From IMG/VR virus record IMGVR_UViG_3300033182_000652, positions 1 through 64,000 of that record: a DNA stretch of 64,000 nucleotides. One strand, 5' to 3'. Below, piece after piece: positions 26,286-33,870 of this stretch; the stretch's first letter is position 1, and every line of letters begins with the position of its first letter. The position numbers were made by a program, and so were the translations under genes. Under the pieces are notes generated by a model. The model was not told the DNA's origin. It did no database searches and worked only from the letters and a program-made list of their open reading frames with translations. The stretch is from a virus.

Positions 26286-26891
26286 TTATCGACCACACCA
26301 TGTTAGCAGCTTGTCGATATCCATCTCGGGCGTTTTCTCAATACCACCGACAACAATGTTGCAAATGTGACAAAGCAGCCCACGCACCTCGCCAGTGTCG
26401 TGGTTGTGATCTACATGCAGCCACGGACTTGTGGCCCACTTAGACTCCGTGGAGCCACACAAGGCGCAACCGCCACCTTGCTTATCAAGCATCTCCATGT
26501 ACTCATCTTCAGAAATACCATACTTTGATTTTAGGTTTCTGACACGAGAAGCGCCGGGGTTCTTCTCACGCCAAGCATCATGTGCCTTTGCGCTACACTG
26601 TTTGCAGCGAGCACGAAGAGCCTGCCCGTTACCACGCTCGGGCCGCGCATCAAACGAAGAGGCAGGCAGAGTTTGATCGCACCCTTTACAGAACTTCTCT
26701 GTAGGAGGCACGTACTCTGCCCGCCCCTTACGAGGTCGCCCCGGCTTCTCATTCCACTTTTTCTTGCAACAAGCAATGCAATAAGAATTCTTACCGTCTT
26801 TGTTGCGTTTGTTATTCCAGTACTCATCCAAGGGCAACAGTTCGTTACACTTACGACAAGTCTTCATTTCTTTTCCAGATACATACATCAT
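26286..26891 (-). CDS. Endonuclease VII-like HNH nuclease with two zinc-knuckle motifs
   Basis: A 201-aa protein. C-terminal ~90 residues: recombination endonuclease VII fold, with CALCGS, LHVDHNHDTGEVRG and LLCHICN (HNH/zinc site). T4 endonuclease VII of this family resolves Holliday junctions and debranches DNA before packaging. The N-terminal ~100 residues carry two repeats of the type CRKCNELLPLDEYW...YCIACCKKKW and CKGCDQTLPASSF...RCKQCSAKAHDAW, probable zinc ribbons for DNA binding. Expected role: resolving recombination intermediates made with RecA/Rad52, or homing. Start at ATG 26891, leaderless pattern. Confidence 0.82.
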   Translation of the reverse strand: MMYVSGKEMKTCRKCNELLPLDEYWNNKRNKDGKNSYCIACCKKKWNEKPGRPRKGRAEYVPPTEKFCKGCDQTLPASSFDARPERGNGQALRARCKQCSAKAHDAWREKNPGASRVRNLKSKYGISEDEYMEMLDKQGGGCALCGSTESKWATSPWLHVDHNHDTGEVRGLLCHICNIVVGGIEKTPEMDIDKLLTWCGR

Positions 26892-26906
26892 GATATTATT
26901 ATAGCA
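26892..26906 (-). promoter_or_regulatory. Extended -10 leaderless promoter (endonuclease VII gene)
   Basis: TGCTATAAT (26906-26898) then six bases AATATC and the ATG at 26891. No usable -35, but TGn before the -10 compensates. Same nine bases and same spacing as at 29755. Confidence 0.6.
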
Positions 26907-26942
26907 TGTAAATGTACGAGTGGCGCTTACTGCGACACTAGG

Positions 26943-28892
26943 TCATCTCACGGGACAACTTCCGGTAGAGCATTCTGCATCGAACTCGTCATCCGACATG
27001 ATCGTGGAACCCGACAGCTTCTCGCCAAGAGGTGACGTAGTGCTGAGTACATGCTCGTACTCTTCCTTCGTCAACTCGCCCATCGGAGCCTGATCGAAAC
27101 CATGCTCGCTGTGCAGCAAGAACGAAACAGACTTCATCTCGCTCCAATGCTCCGCAAGGTACTCACGGATACCATCAAGCTCTTCGCTCTTGTAGTAGAC
27201 AGTCACCGAAATGGCGTTGTCTGCCCACACCCTCTGGAGACGACGGACGAGATCCATCTGCTCAATCGCAGTCATGTCCTTAGCTTCGATCGTCCCGTCA
27301 GGGAACGCACACGGGAACTCTACAACAACAGTCCGGTCATCTTCTGAACCATCAAAGTTGCGGAGAGGCTCAACGTAGAAGCCCTTCGACTTGCAGTAGT
27401 TGACAAGAACATCGGTAGATGCCATACGCATACGCTTGACAAAGTACTGGCTAAACCCAGGGTGAACGCCAGGAGTCACACCCGGAAGAAGGCTCAACGT
27501 GCCAGAAGGCTTGATCGTGGTGAGACGAACAGACTCAGGCCAGCCACGCTCTTCCGACCACTCGGCATCAAACTCACGCAGAGCGACATAGGTATCGTCC
27601 AGCCAATCAATCTTTTCCATGGCCTGCGTCACGCCAGTGATACCTAGACCGAGACGCATGTTTGTTGACGTGATCTTGTCTGAAGCAGGGTCAAGGTAAG
27701 ACAGCGCCGCTGTCGCCTTCTGAACCTTGTAAAGCAGCTGTGCTACGTCCTGAAGCTCTTCCTGGCAGCAAATCATCGGCAAGAAAATCTCAGACAAGTT
27801 GCAAGACTCACGGTTCGCCAACGGGATTTCAGCGCAAGGGTTAACGCCCACAATCGACGGATCGGGACGCTCTTCACCCATACGTCCAAACTGGCGTGAA
27901 GCTTCGAGGTTGAAGAACCCGTACGGTTCACCGTTACCCTTGTAACCTTCCCAGATAAGCTCCGGCATGTCCTTCATTTGTTCCGGAGAAACGAAAACAG
28001 TGTTGTTTGACATGGCTCGCTCAATCGGGATCTCACCAAGGTCCCAACGCTTCGCCATCAGGTAATCTTCATCGTCTAGACGGCCAACAGCAATTTCAGC
28101 GCTGCGGCGAACGTTACCGGCAACAACGATAGAGCCAATGATGTTCATGCAGTCAAGAACCTCAACTGAAGTCAGCGTGCGACCGACAGCGCCGTCAAGG
28201 ACAGCACAAATCTTCTCAATACCCGAAACGAGAATCTCGGGACCTGAAGCAGTACCGCCGAACGTCTTAATCGGCACACCGGCCTTGCGGATCAAGTGAG
28301 TAGCGTACGTCATCTTGCGGGGATTGTCGTCGTCGCCCAAGTAGCACTCAAAGACCTTCCGTACCGCTTCGCCCCAACCCTCACGGGTATCAGGCACAAT
28401 GAAATCAGAATCGTCAGCGTCATGATGCTCAACCCACGCTGAACGCACAACACCCAGACGCTCAGGCTGGTCACAAGAGAAACCAACACCGCCGCCGAGC
28501 ATCAACCGCTCAACAGCCCAAGAAAAATCCGTGGGCTTCTGAACATCGACAAACCAGCAGTTCACCAGACTGTCGCCACCCAGACGCTTGTTGTTCGGGG
28601 TACCCAGCTGCCAAAGCATTCGACCCGCCACAGACGCCTTCAAGTTAAACAGGTAGTCATACAGACGGACAGCCTCATCTTCCGACAACTGCGCCCCAAT
28701 ATCCTGGGCACCGTTAACGACACGCTGAATCGTTTCGTGCCATTCCTCAGTACGAACAATTGTGTCGCCCTCAAAAATAGGACGGGCATAGGTTCGCTTG
28801 TAAACAATATAGCCTAATCCGTTGAATCCCCACGGCGGCATCTTGTCGGCGTATGAGGCGGCATGGTCATCGGAAATAAAAAAGGGGTCCAC
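26943..28892 (-). CDS. nrdJ: Adenosylcobalamin-dependent ribonucleoside triphosphate reductase (class II)
   Basis: A 649-aa reductase resembling the monomeric Lactobacillus-type RTPR (739 aa, so this one is shorter). It converts ribonucleotides to deoxyribonucleotides for phage DNA synthesis using coenzyme B12. Key residues are present: Cys112 (LVNCWF) and Cys364 (RESCNLSE) as redox pair, Cys353 in NPCAEI as thiyl-radical site. The 11-residue gap from 353 to 364 equals 408-419 in the model enzyme. A C-terminal shuttle CSTGSC (Cys641, Cys646) is also present. A GTG start at 28892 has an AAGGAGAACG site upstream. It sits inside the late structural region, an unusual place. The host must supply B12. 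Confidence 0.93.
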   Translation of the reverse strand: MDPFFISDDHAASYADKMPPWGFNGLGYIVYKRTYARPIFEGDTIVRTEEWHETIQRVVNGAQDIGAQLSEDEAVRLYDYLFNLKASVAGRMLWQLGTPNNKRLGGDSLVNCWFVDVQKPTDFSWAVERLMLGGGVGFSCDQPERLGVVRSAWVEHHDADDSDFIVPDTREGWGEAVRKVFECYLGDDDNPRKMTYATHLIRKAGVPIKTFGGTASGPEILVSGIEKICAVLDGAVGRTLTSVEVLDCMNIIGSIVVAGNVRRSAEIAVGRLDDEDYLMAKRWDLGEIPIERAMSNNTVFVSPEQMKDMPELIWEGYKGNGEPYGFFNLEASRQFGRMGEERPDPSIVGVNPCAEIPLANRESCNLSEIFLPMICCQEELQDVAQLLYKVQKATAALSYLDPASDKITSTNMRLGLGITGVTQAMEKIDWLDDTYVALREFDAEWSEERGWPESVRLTTIKPSGTLSLLPGVTPGVHPGFSQYFVKRMRMASTDVLVNYCKSKGFYVEPLRNFDGSEDDRTVVVEFPCAFPDGTIEAKDMTAIEQMDLVRRLQRVWADNAISVTVYYKSEELDGIREYLAEHWSEMKSVSFLLHSEHGFDQAPMGELTKEEYEHVLSTTSPLGEKLSGSTIMSDDEFDAECSTGSCPVR

Positions 28893-29020
28893 AGTACGTT
28901 CTCCTTGTGGTCTAGTGGGTCTTCTGAAAAGAGGTGGTTTTAGTATTCTAGGGCGGATGAAGTATCTTCCGGCGTCAAGTTATCACGAGATTGGAAGAAA
29001 TCAAACCTATTTGCTACAGA

Positions 29021-29755
29021 TTATTCTGTCAGTTCAGCTAGCCGCCTAGCTAAATCTTCTCTGTTGGAGAACAACAGGAAGATGCCCGCCGCTTGAGTAT
29101 TTATGGAAAGGACTCCATCTGATTCGTTATCTAAATAGATGTTAAACAAACCAACTTCTGCAAGCTTTAACAAAATTCCAATCAGTAACAAATCATCTAG
29201 AGGGATATTCTTACTAGCCTTCAAGTACTCGACTAGGAAACCTATCTTAGTGGATGTCTGACCCATAGTCAACAAAGATTGTAATATCACGCCAGAAATA
29301 GTTTCCCACTCGCCAAACAACGCCAACGAAGGCCGCACAGCATCGTATCGAAACATGGAAGAAGCTCTGCCAGACAAGCACACAGCCGCATCCAAAGCAG
29401 CACCATTCGACTCGTTCAAAGCAAGAAACAACACACCGTTATCCTGCAGCTCTACCGCTTCAAGAGACTGCCGATCATACAAACAGTCCAGTAAACAAAA
29501 CTCGCTAGCGACCCCAATAACAGCCTCAGTTTCATCCAACGAATAAATGTCTTCTCTGGAATCTTTATTTGCCACAGCATGCATCAACAGTAGCAGATCA
29601 AACTTTTCATTATCTACCATGCCGTTACGGGTCACAAGGTATTCGACAACATTCGTCAACCCATACAGCAGGAACGGATCAATCGCCTCCAACAAATCAA
29701 CATCATGCTGCGTCCACGCAGGGAACGGAATGTCGTCGTCATCGAATATAGGCAT
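29021..29755 (-). CDS. Unknown acidic helical protein
   Basis: A 244-aa acidic protein (starts MPIFDDDDIPFPAW). Mostly Leu-rich helices (LLIGILLKLAEVGLFNIYL, GIFLLFSNREDLARRLAEL). The ATG at 29755 is chosen because an extended -10 lies 6 nt upstream and the region before it is a terminator; a TTG at 29800 is in the hairpin. It lies between the capsid and ribonucleotide reductase genes. Amphipathic helices suggest a soluble bundle; no family recognised. Confidence 0.65.
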   Translation of the reverse strand: MPIFDDDDIPFPAWTQHDVDLLEAIDPFLLYGLTNVVEYLVTRNGMVDNEKFDLLLLMHAVANKDSREDIYSLDETEAVIGVASEFCLLDCLYDRQSLEAVELQDNGVLFLALNESNGAALDAAVCLSGRASSMFRYDAVRPSLALFGEWETISGVILQSLLTMGQTSTKIGFLVEYLKASKNIPLDDLLLIGILLKLAEVGLFNIYLDNESDGVLSINTQAAGIFLLFSNREDLARRLAELTE

Positions 29756-29770
29756 GGGCTTATTATAGCA
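29756..29770 (-). promoter_or_regulatory. Extended -10 leaderless promoter
   Basis: TGCTATAAT (29770-29762), AAGCCC, ATG at 29755. The spacing is again six bases. It lies directly after the second capsid terminator and so restarts transcription after it. Confidence 0.6.
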
Positions 29771-29772
29771 AA

Positions 29773-29798
29773 GGCCCCCCGACCGAAGCCGAGGGGCC
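29773..29798 (-). terminator. Second terminator after the capsid gene
   Basis: GGCCCC / GGGGCC outer stem, a short inner stem closed by a TTCG tetraloop, then TTT on the minus strand. It backs up the hairpin at 29805-29835. Confidence 0.7.
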
Positions 29799-29804
29799 AA
29801 TAAG

Positions 29805-29835
29805 AGAACCCCCGGCCCAAAGGACCGGGGGTTCT
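29805..29835 (-). terminator. First terminator after the capsid gene
   Basis: A perfect 11-bp stem AGAACCCCCGG / CCGGGGGTTCT with a 9-nt loop, 26 nt after the capsid stop codon. The two tandem hairpins fit a very strongly transcribed gene. Confidence 0.8.
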
Positions 29836-29861
29836 CAACTTATCCAACTACCCCGAAGGGA

Positions 29862-31157
29862 CTAGGATAAGCTCGGAGCGGCGTCGAAGGTGACCTTGAC
29901 GAACGACTCCGGACGCTTGACAGCGAGAGCCAGACGCTCTTCAGCAAGCACCACGATGGCGTTGCGGACGAAGAAGTCTGAGTGCTGCTCCGAAATACGG
30001 ATCGTAGCAGCCTCACGGTCGTAAAGCTGAGCGCCAGTACCGAAAGCACCAACAAGAGCGGTACCTGAAGCAATAGCAGGAGTGTCGATGACGGGGATAC
30101 GCCAGACACGTGACTCAGCGCCACCGGCAACTGACATAGCAAGCAGGTAGGTGCCCTGCGAGTTCTTGGTCAGCTCGATGTCTTCCCAATCTGACGGGTG
30201 GACGATGATGCCGGTCGGCTCGTAGTAGGCAAGGTATGCCAGAGTAGCCGCACGACGGAGAGCATCGGCCTTGGTGTCAGCGACAGGTGAGGTTTCACCC
30301 GATGACCATGAGTAGGTCTGAATGCCTGAGGTGTTGAGGACACCAGTAAGGTCCTCACCAGTACCAGCACCGTTCAGGATCTGCTCGTCCTCGTGAAGAC
30401 GAAGACCGTAAAGAAGCTCGTTGTCGATGATTGAACGCAGCTGCGGCTCATCGGCAAGAACGTTACGGTGGGCAGCTTCCCAGTGAGCGATGGTACGGAC
30501 CGGAGCCTGCTCACCAACGAAGGTCATCGTTGACTGAGGCTTCGCACCAAAGTTACCGCTGGAGTACTCCGGAACAACTGAAGCGTTGTTCGTGAAGCCA
30601 CTCTGACGGAAATACTCAACAACGGCGGCATTGGTGGTACGTGACGGGAAAAGGTCACGAACACGGCTACGACGCTGAGCAATCGGGACAATTCCGTCAC
30701 GCTCAACAGCACCAAAAGCATCAGGATCGCCCGTGGGCAGCCCTGAGTAAATGTCCTTCTGGGAAAGTGACTTAGCCTGGAAAGGCGCAACCATGTTTAC
30801 GCCAGCCTTGCCGCCCTGAAGTGACTTAAACTCGTCAGAAGCAAGGAAAGCCTCACCAACTGACTTGTGATGAGCAGCAACCTCGCGCTCAACACCAGCA
30901 GCTACCTCAGCAGCAACTGACTTGTACTCGGCCTCTGAGGACCAAGCCGAAACGTCACGAAGTGAAGTCATGCCCTCAATGAGGCTCTTCATCTCGTTAA
31001 TCTCAGCCATGTTTGACTGGAAAGCAGCCTTCTTTTCCGCATCAGCGATAACAGTGGTGCCTTCCACCTGCATCGAATCAACGATCTCCTGCTGCTCAGC
31101 CATCTTAGCTGACAGAGCAGTCTTGACCTCGTTGAGCCGACTCTCATCAAAACTCAT
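29862..31157 (-). CDS. Major capsid protein (HK97 fold)
   Basis: A 431-aa protein. Residues 1-110 are a charged coiled-coil delta domain (SRLNEVKTALSAKMAEQQEI...) expected to act as built-in scaffold and be removed by the prohead protease. The rest shows HK97-type features: RSRVRDLFPSRTT, ESRVWRIPVIDTP, DFFVRNAIVVLAEERLALAVKRPESFVKVTF. It has a strong AAGGAG site before the ATG at 31157 and two terminators behind it, so it is probably the most abundant product. It is separated from portal and protease by five large or unusual genes. Confidence 0.92.
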   Translation of the reverse strand: MSFDESRLNEVKTALSAKMAEQQEIVDSMQVEGTTVIADAEKKAAFQSNMAEINEMKSLIEGMTSLRDVSAWSSEAEYKSVAAEVAAGVEREVAAHHKSVGEAFLASDEFKSLQGGKAGVNMVAPFQAKSLSQKDIYSGLPTGDPDAFGAVERDGIVPIAQRRSRVRDLFPSRTTNAAVVEYFRQSGFTNNASVVPEYSSGNFGAKPQSTMTFVGEQAPVRTIAHWEAAHRNVLADEPQLRSIIDNELLYGLRLHEDEQILNGAGTGEDLTGVLNTSGIQTYSWSSGETSPVADTKADALRRAATLAYLAYYEPTGIIVHPSDWEDIELTKNSQGTYLLAMSVAGGAESRVWRIPVIDTPAIASGTALVGAFGTGAQLYDREAATIRISEQHSDFFVRNAIVVLAEERLALAVKRPESFVKVTFDAAPSLS

Positions 31158-31189
31158 GTTTATCTCCTTAAGGTATTTAACATGTTTTA

Positions 31190-31203
31190 CTGTCTAATGA
31201 CAG
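31190..31203 (-). promoter_or_regulatory. Small hairpin in the capsid leader
   Basis: CTGTC TAAT GACAG, about 30 nt before the capsid start codon. It may stabilise the mRNA or space the ribosome site. A possible promoter further up (TTTACT, 17 bp, TAATAT) is weak. Nothing else is seen in the 186-bp gap 31158-31343. Confidence 0.3.
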
Positions 31204-31343
31204 GCGACCCAACACAATGTGGTAACACCGGTCAAATATTATGCTATCATCAACGTAAAGTAAATCACGGGAACTTTTCTAAGTTTCTGCAGCTACTGTT
31301 ACAAGTAATAGTCTAATGTATAGCAAAAATGAAATCCACTAGC

Positions 31344-32861
31344 TTAGGATTTAGTTCTACGTGGATGTTTCTTAGGGAGAAGATCGTTATCGGTCGTGTA
31401 CTTAGGATTCGACGGGTTACCGCTAGACACAAGTTTCAAGAATGCATTGACACGGCCCATCGCCCACTGCTGACGGCCCATCTTCGGACGGTGAGTAGCT
31501 GAGAAAGCACCGGCGCCTCTACGCCACACGGCCTTAAGCATACCTAACGTCACCTTACGTTCAGGCTTGTTACGCTTCTCCATCTTCTCATTATGCTCTT
31601 TTACCTTGTTTTTCAACGAAGCCTCAACCGTAGCAGAAAGTTCAATCCCACCCAGCGTATTAGAAGCAGTCCCCGGCTTATTTCGTCTAGAACCACGGAT
31701 ACGTTCCGAAGGCTTCGCAGGCGTCTTAGGATCATTCGGGCCATAACGTCTAGCAGCCTTTTGACGAGTCTTCCAATTCTCAGGAATCAACTCGGTACGG
31801 CCCAAAGCACGAGCACGCTTCATAATATGCTTTTTCGCAGCTTCAGCATCCTTACCCAAACCATAAGCCTGGATAGCGTTACGCAAATCCCCAACATCCC
31901 GAATCGGGAACGAACCATCAGGCAACGCCCAACCACGCTTCGCATACTCCATCCGGCGACTACGAGTATAAAAACGTTTTTCCTCAATCGAATTAAACGA
32001 CTTCTCAGTACCCTCTACACGAGCCACAATATTCTTCGCCCATGTATATCCCGCATCGCCACCCCACAAAGCGTGAGCAATTCGACCATTCGAGGGAAAG
32101 CCCTTTTCGCCCGGTCTAAACCCGTCAGCTTTTGCGTCAGACTGGTGTCTATCAAAAAACGCCTTCATCCTCTTCACGGTCTTATACGGAAGATTCTTAC
32201 CATTCGCAATGTCTCTAGCACGAGCAATACCTACAGCAGTGCCGCCACGCTTAAATTCTTTACGCCACTCCAACGCACGCTTCGCTTCCGCAATCATACC
32301 TTTCGTCGGAGTGAACGAATCAGAAGCCGTCACGGATTTAGCCGAAACCAAACCACCACCCGGCAACGTCTCAATACCACGTGGGCCACGCTCCCGAAGT
32401 TTCTCCCAGGCCCGCAAATCTGTAGCGACACGACGAGTTGGTCGCTTCAAACGCAAAACCGGAGAACCCCCGACACTCAAATGGCCATGAGCCGCATTGT
32501 AATCTTCAGGAGTCATACACGGCGCCCAAACCCCTTGCCGGGTCTGATGTGCACCGGCACACCCCATCTTGCTTGCGGCCTGTTCTGCAGCTTCACGAGT
32601 CGGGAACTTGTTCTTCCCTTTACCCTTCGCTTTCAACTCTAAAAAGTCGTAGAAGTTTTTCTTCTTCTGTTGACGCTTCTTCCACTCACGAAAAGCCGGG
32701 TTGCCGACAGCAATAAGCTTCTTAAGATCCTTGGGCGACTCACAAGGCCCCCAAGCATCCTCACCCACTTTGTGCGCCCCAGAACAACCCAAAATCTTCG
32801 ACAGCTCTTTCGCCATCTTTTCGGTAGGGACAGTTTGTTCTTCTAATGGATCTTTAGCCAT
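31344..32861 (-). CDS. Basic capsid-cluster protein with two Cys/His mini-domains and an LPDGSFPI module
   Basis: A 505-aa, strongly basic protein of unknown role. Near the N-terminus are two copies of a short Cys/His unit: GCSGAHKVGEDAWGPC (about residue 25) and GCAGAHQTRQGVWAPC (about 100). In the middle, ALPDGSFPIRDVGDLRNAIQ with KKHIMKRARALGRTELIP (about 315-370) is a module also found in the acidic protein at 41575-43506. The C-terminus is Lys/Arg-rich. It precedes the capsid gene. It might bind DNA or the acidic scaffold-like protein inside the head (inference). ATG 32861 with GAGGAAAG upstream. Confidence 0.6.
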   Translation of the reverse strand: MAKDPLEEQTVPTEKMAKELSKILGCSGAHKVGEDAWGPCESPKDLKKLIAVGNPAFREWKKRQQKKKNFYDFLELKAKGKGKNKFPTREAAEQAASKMGCAGAHQTRQGVWAPCMTPEDYNAAHGHLSVGGSPVLRLKRPTRRVATDLRAWEKLRERGPRGIETLPGGGLVSAKSVTASDSFTPTKGMIAEAKRALEWRKEFKRGGTAVGIARARDIANGKNLPYKTVKRMKAFFDRHQSDAKADGFRPGEKGFPSNGRIAHALWGGDAGYTWAKNIVARVEGTEKSFNSIEEKRFYTRSRRMEYAKRGWALPDGSFPIRDVGDLRNAIQAYGLGKDAEAAKKHIMKRARALGRTELIPENWKTRQKAARRYGPNDPKTPAKPSERIRGSRRNKPGTASNTLGGIELSATVEASLKNKVKEHNEKMEKRNKPERKVTLGMLKAVWRRGAGAFSATHRPKMGRQQWAMGRVNAFLKLVSSGNPSNPKYTTDNDLLPKKHPRRTKS

Positions 32862-32862
32862 G

Positions 32863-33441
32863 TCACTTTCCTCGCTCTTCGCTAGGAACCGTCCCGCCGG
32901 TTAGTTTGATAAAGTCATAAGCGTACTTAGGGTTTTGTTCTTTCTCGACCTTGTTCAGTATCGCATAACTATATTCTAGTATCTCTCGCTGTGTAGCGTC
33001 GTCAATATCCGCTTCCGCCCCGGGCATGTTGATATTAATGCCCCAACCGAAAAAGATAGCTTCCATAAAAGCATCAACATCGGCAGGGGTCATCAAGCGA
33101 GTGTTCATCGAAAAGAAAAAGATGTAATCTGCCAACTCGCTATCAGGTATGGCCTCAATGCGCTGCTTAGTCAACATCGCCTGAGCGTTAAACTCATCAA
33201 TGTTTGTGTACGCCTCAGAATACTCTGACCTGTCAATCTCAGACAGCTCGGGAAAGAAGAACCTGAGACGCTGCTCAGTAAACATGGGGACATCAAGTGG
33301 ACGAAGCTTCTCTATCTCAGCAAACGCACGATCGACCTTGGCCTGACTATGCATAGTTGAATGCGCCTCAGCTGACCGAGGGTCCTGCACTCGGATAATA
33401 ACGAAAGCATCATCTGTTGTCTTGTAGTATGTCTCGTTCAT
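32863..33441 (-). CDS. Unknown acidic protein
   Basis: A 192-aa acidic helical protein (RSEYSEAYTNIDEF, EAIPDSELADYIFFFSMNTRL). It is tightly coupled to its neighbours (1-bp gap downstream, 4-nt overlap upstream). A GAGG site precedes the ATG at 33441. In phages of this type, small acidic proteins in this position can act as assembly or tail chaperones. No known family recognised. Confidence 0.55.
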   Translation of the reverse strand: MNETYYKTTDDAFVIIRVQDPRSAEAHSTMHSQAKVDRAFAEIEKLRPLDVPMFTEQRLRFFFPELSEIDRSEYSEAYTNIDEFNAQAMLTKQRIEAIPDSELADYIFFFSMNTRLMTPADVDAFMEAIFFGWGININMPGAEADIDDATQREILEYSYAILNKVEKEQNPKYAYDFIKLTGGTVPSEERGK

Positions 33442-33644
33442 ACGTTAACCTCTTCAATGTTCCACATGGTTGCACCACGACCCACTAGGTCTCTAATGCT
33501 AGTGAAATTTTTACCTTCTGCCCATTGAGTCATATCTAAGTGTAGTTGAGGATCATAGAACTGCATGTCGATTAGTTCACCATTTTCAAAAACGACGTAA
33601 CCGTAAGGTTTACCATCATAGGAGAAGTTGTATCGCTTAGCCAT
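33438..33644 (-). CDS. Small beta-rich unknown protein
   Basis: A 68-aa protein starting MAKRYNFSYDGKPYGYVVFENG. The ATG at 33644 has GGAG about 8 nt upstream and overlaps the previous gene by 8 nt; a longer in-frame start at 33689 lies well inside that gene and is not preferred. Aromatic, beta-strand-rich N-terminal half. Function unknown. Confidence 0.5.
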   Translation of the reverse strand: MAKRYNFSYDGKPYGYVVFENGELIDMQFYDPQLHLDMTQWAEGKNFTSIRDLVGRGATMWNIEEVNV

Positions 33645-33870
33645 CTGACTGCTCCATTTCTTCCATGAGTTGCTCATACTTTCGAGCAAGACTCTCGAAA
33701 CCTTCGTTTCTAAAATGTTGAATTAAGTTAGGATAGTCAACTTCTAGTTCGTCTTCCCCCAACTCTTCGTCTCTAAGCTGCTCCATCCCTAATTCAACGT
33801 CAGCCCTTGAAGAAAAATCAGAATAATCTACCTCTACAAAAGAATTTTCATTAAAAGTACTCATGCTCAC
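33637..33870 (-). CDS. Small acidic unknown protein
   Basis: A 77-aa, very acidic protein with a helical C-terminus (GFESLARKYEQLMEEMEQ). ATGA overlap with the stop of the 902-aa gene indicates coupled translation. No recognised family; perhaps an accessory factor for the large upstream protein. Confidence 0.5.
   Translation of the reverse strand: MSMSTFNENSFVEVDYSDFSSRADVELGMEQLRDEELGEDELEVDYPNLIQHFRNEGFESLARKYEQLMEEMEQSDG

Noticed and set aside
31593-32642. Open frame of 349 codons on the plus strand
   Set aside because: Antisense to the basic head protein gene, no recognisable domains, Arg/Ser/Thr-rich shadow composition.
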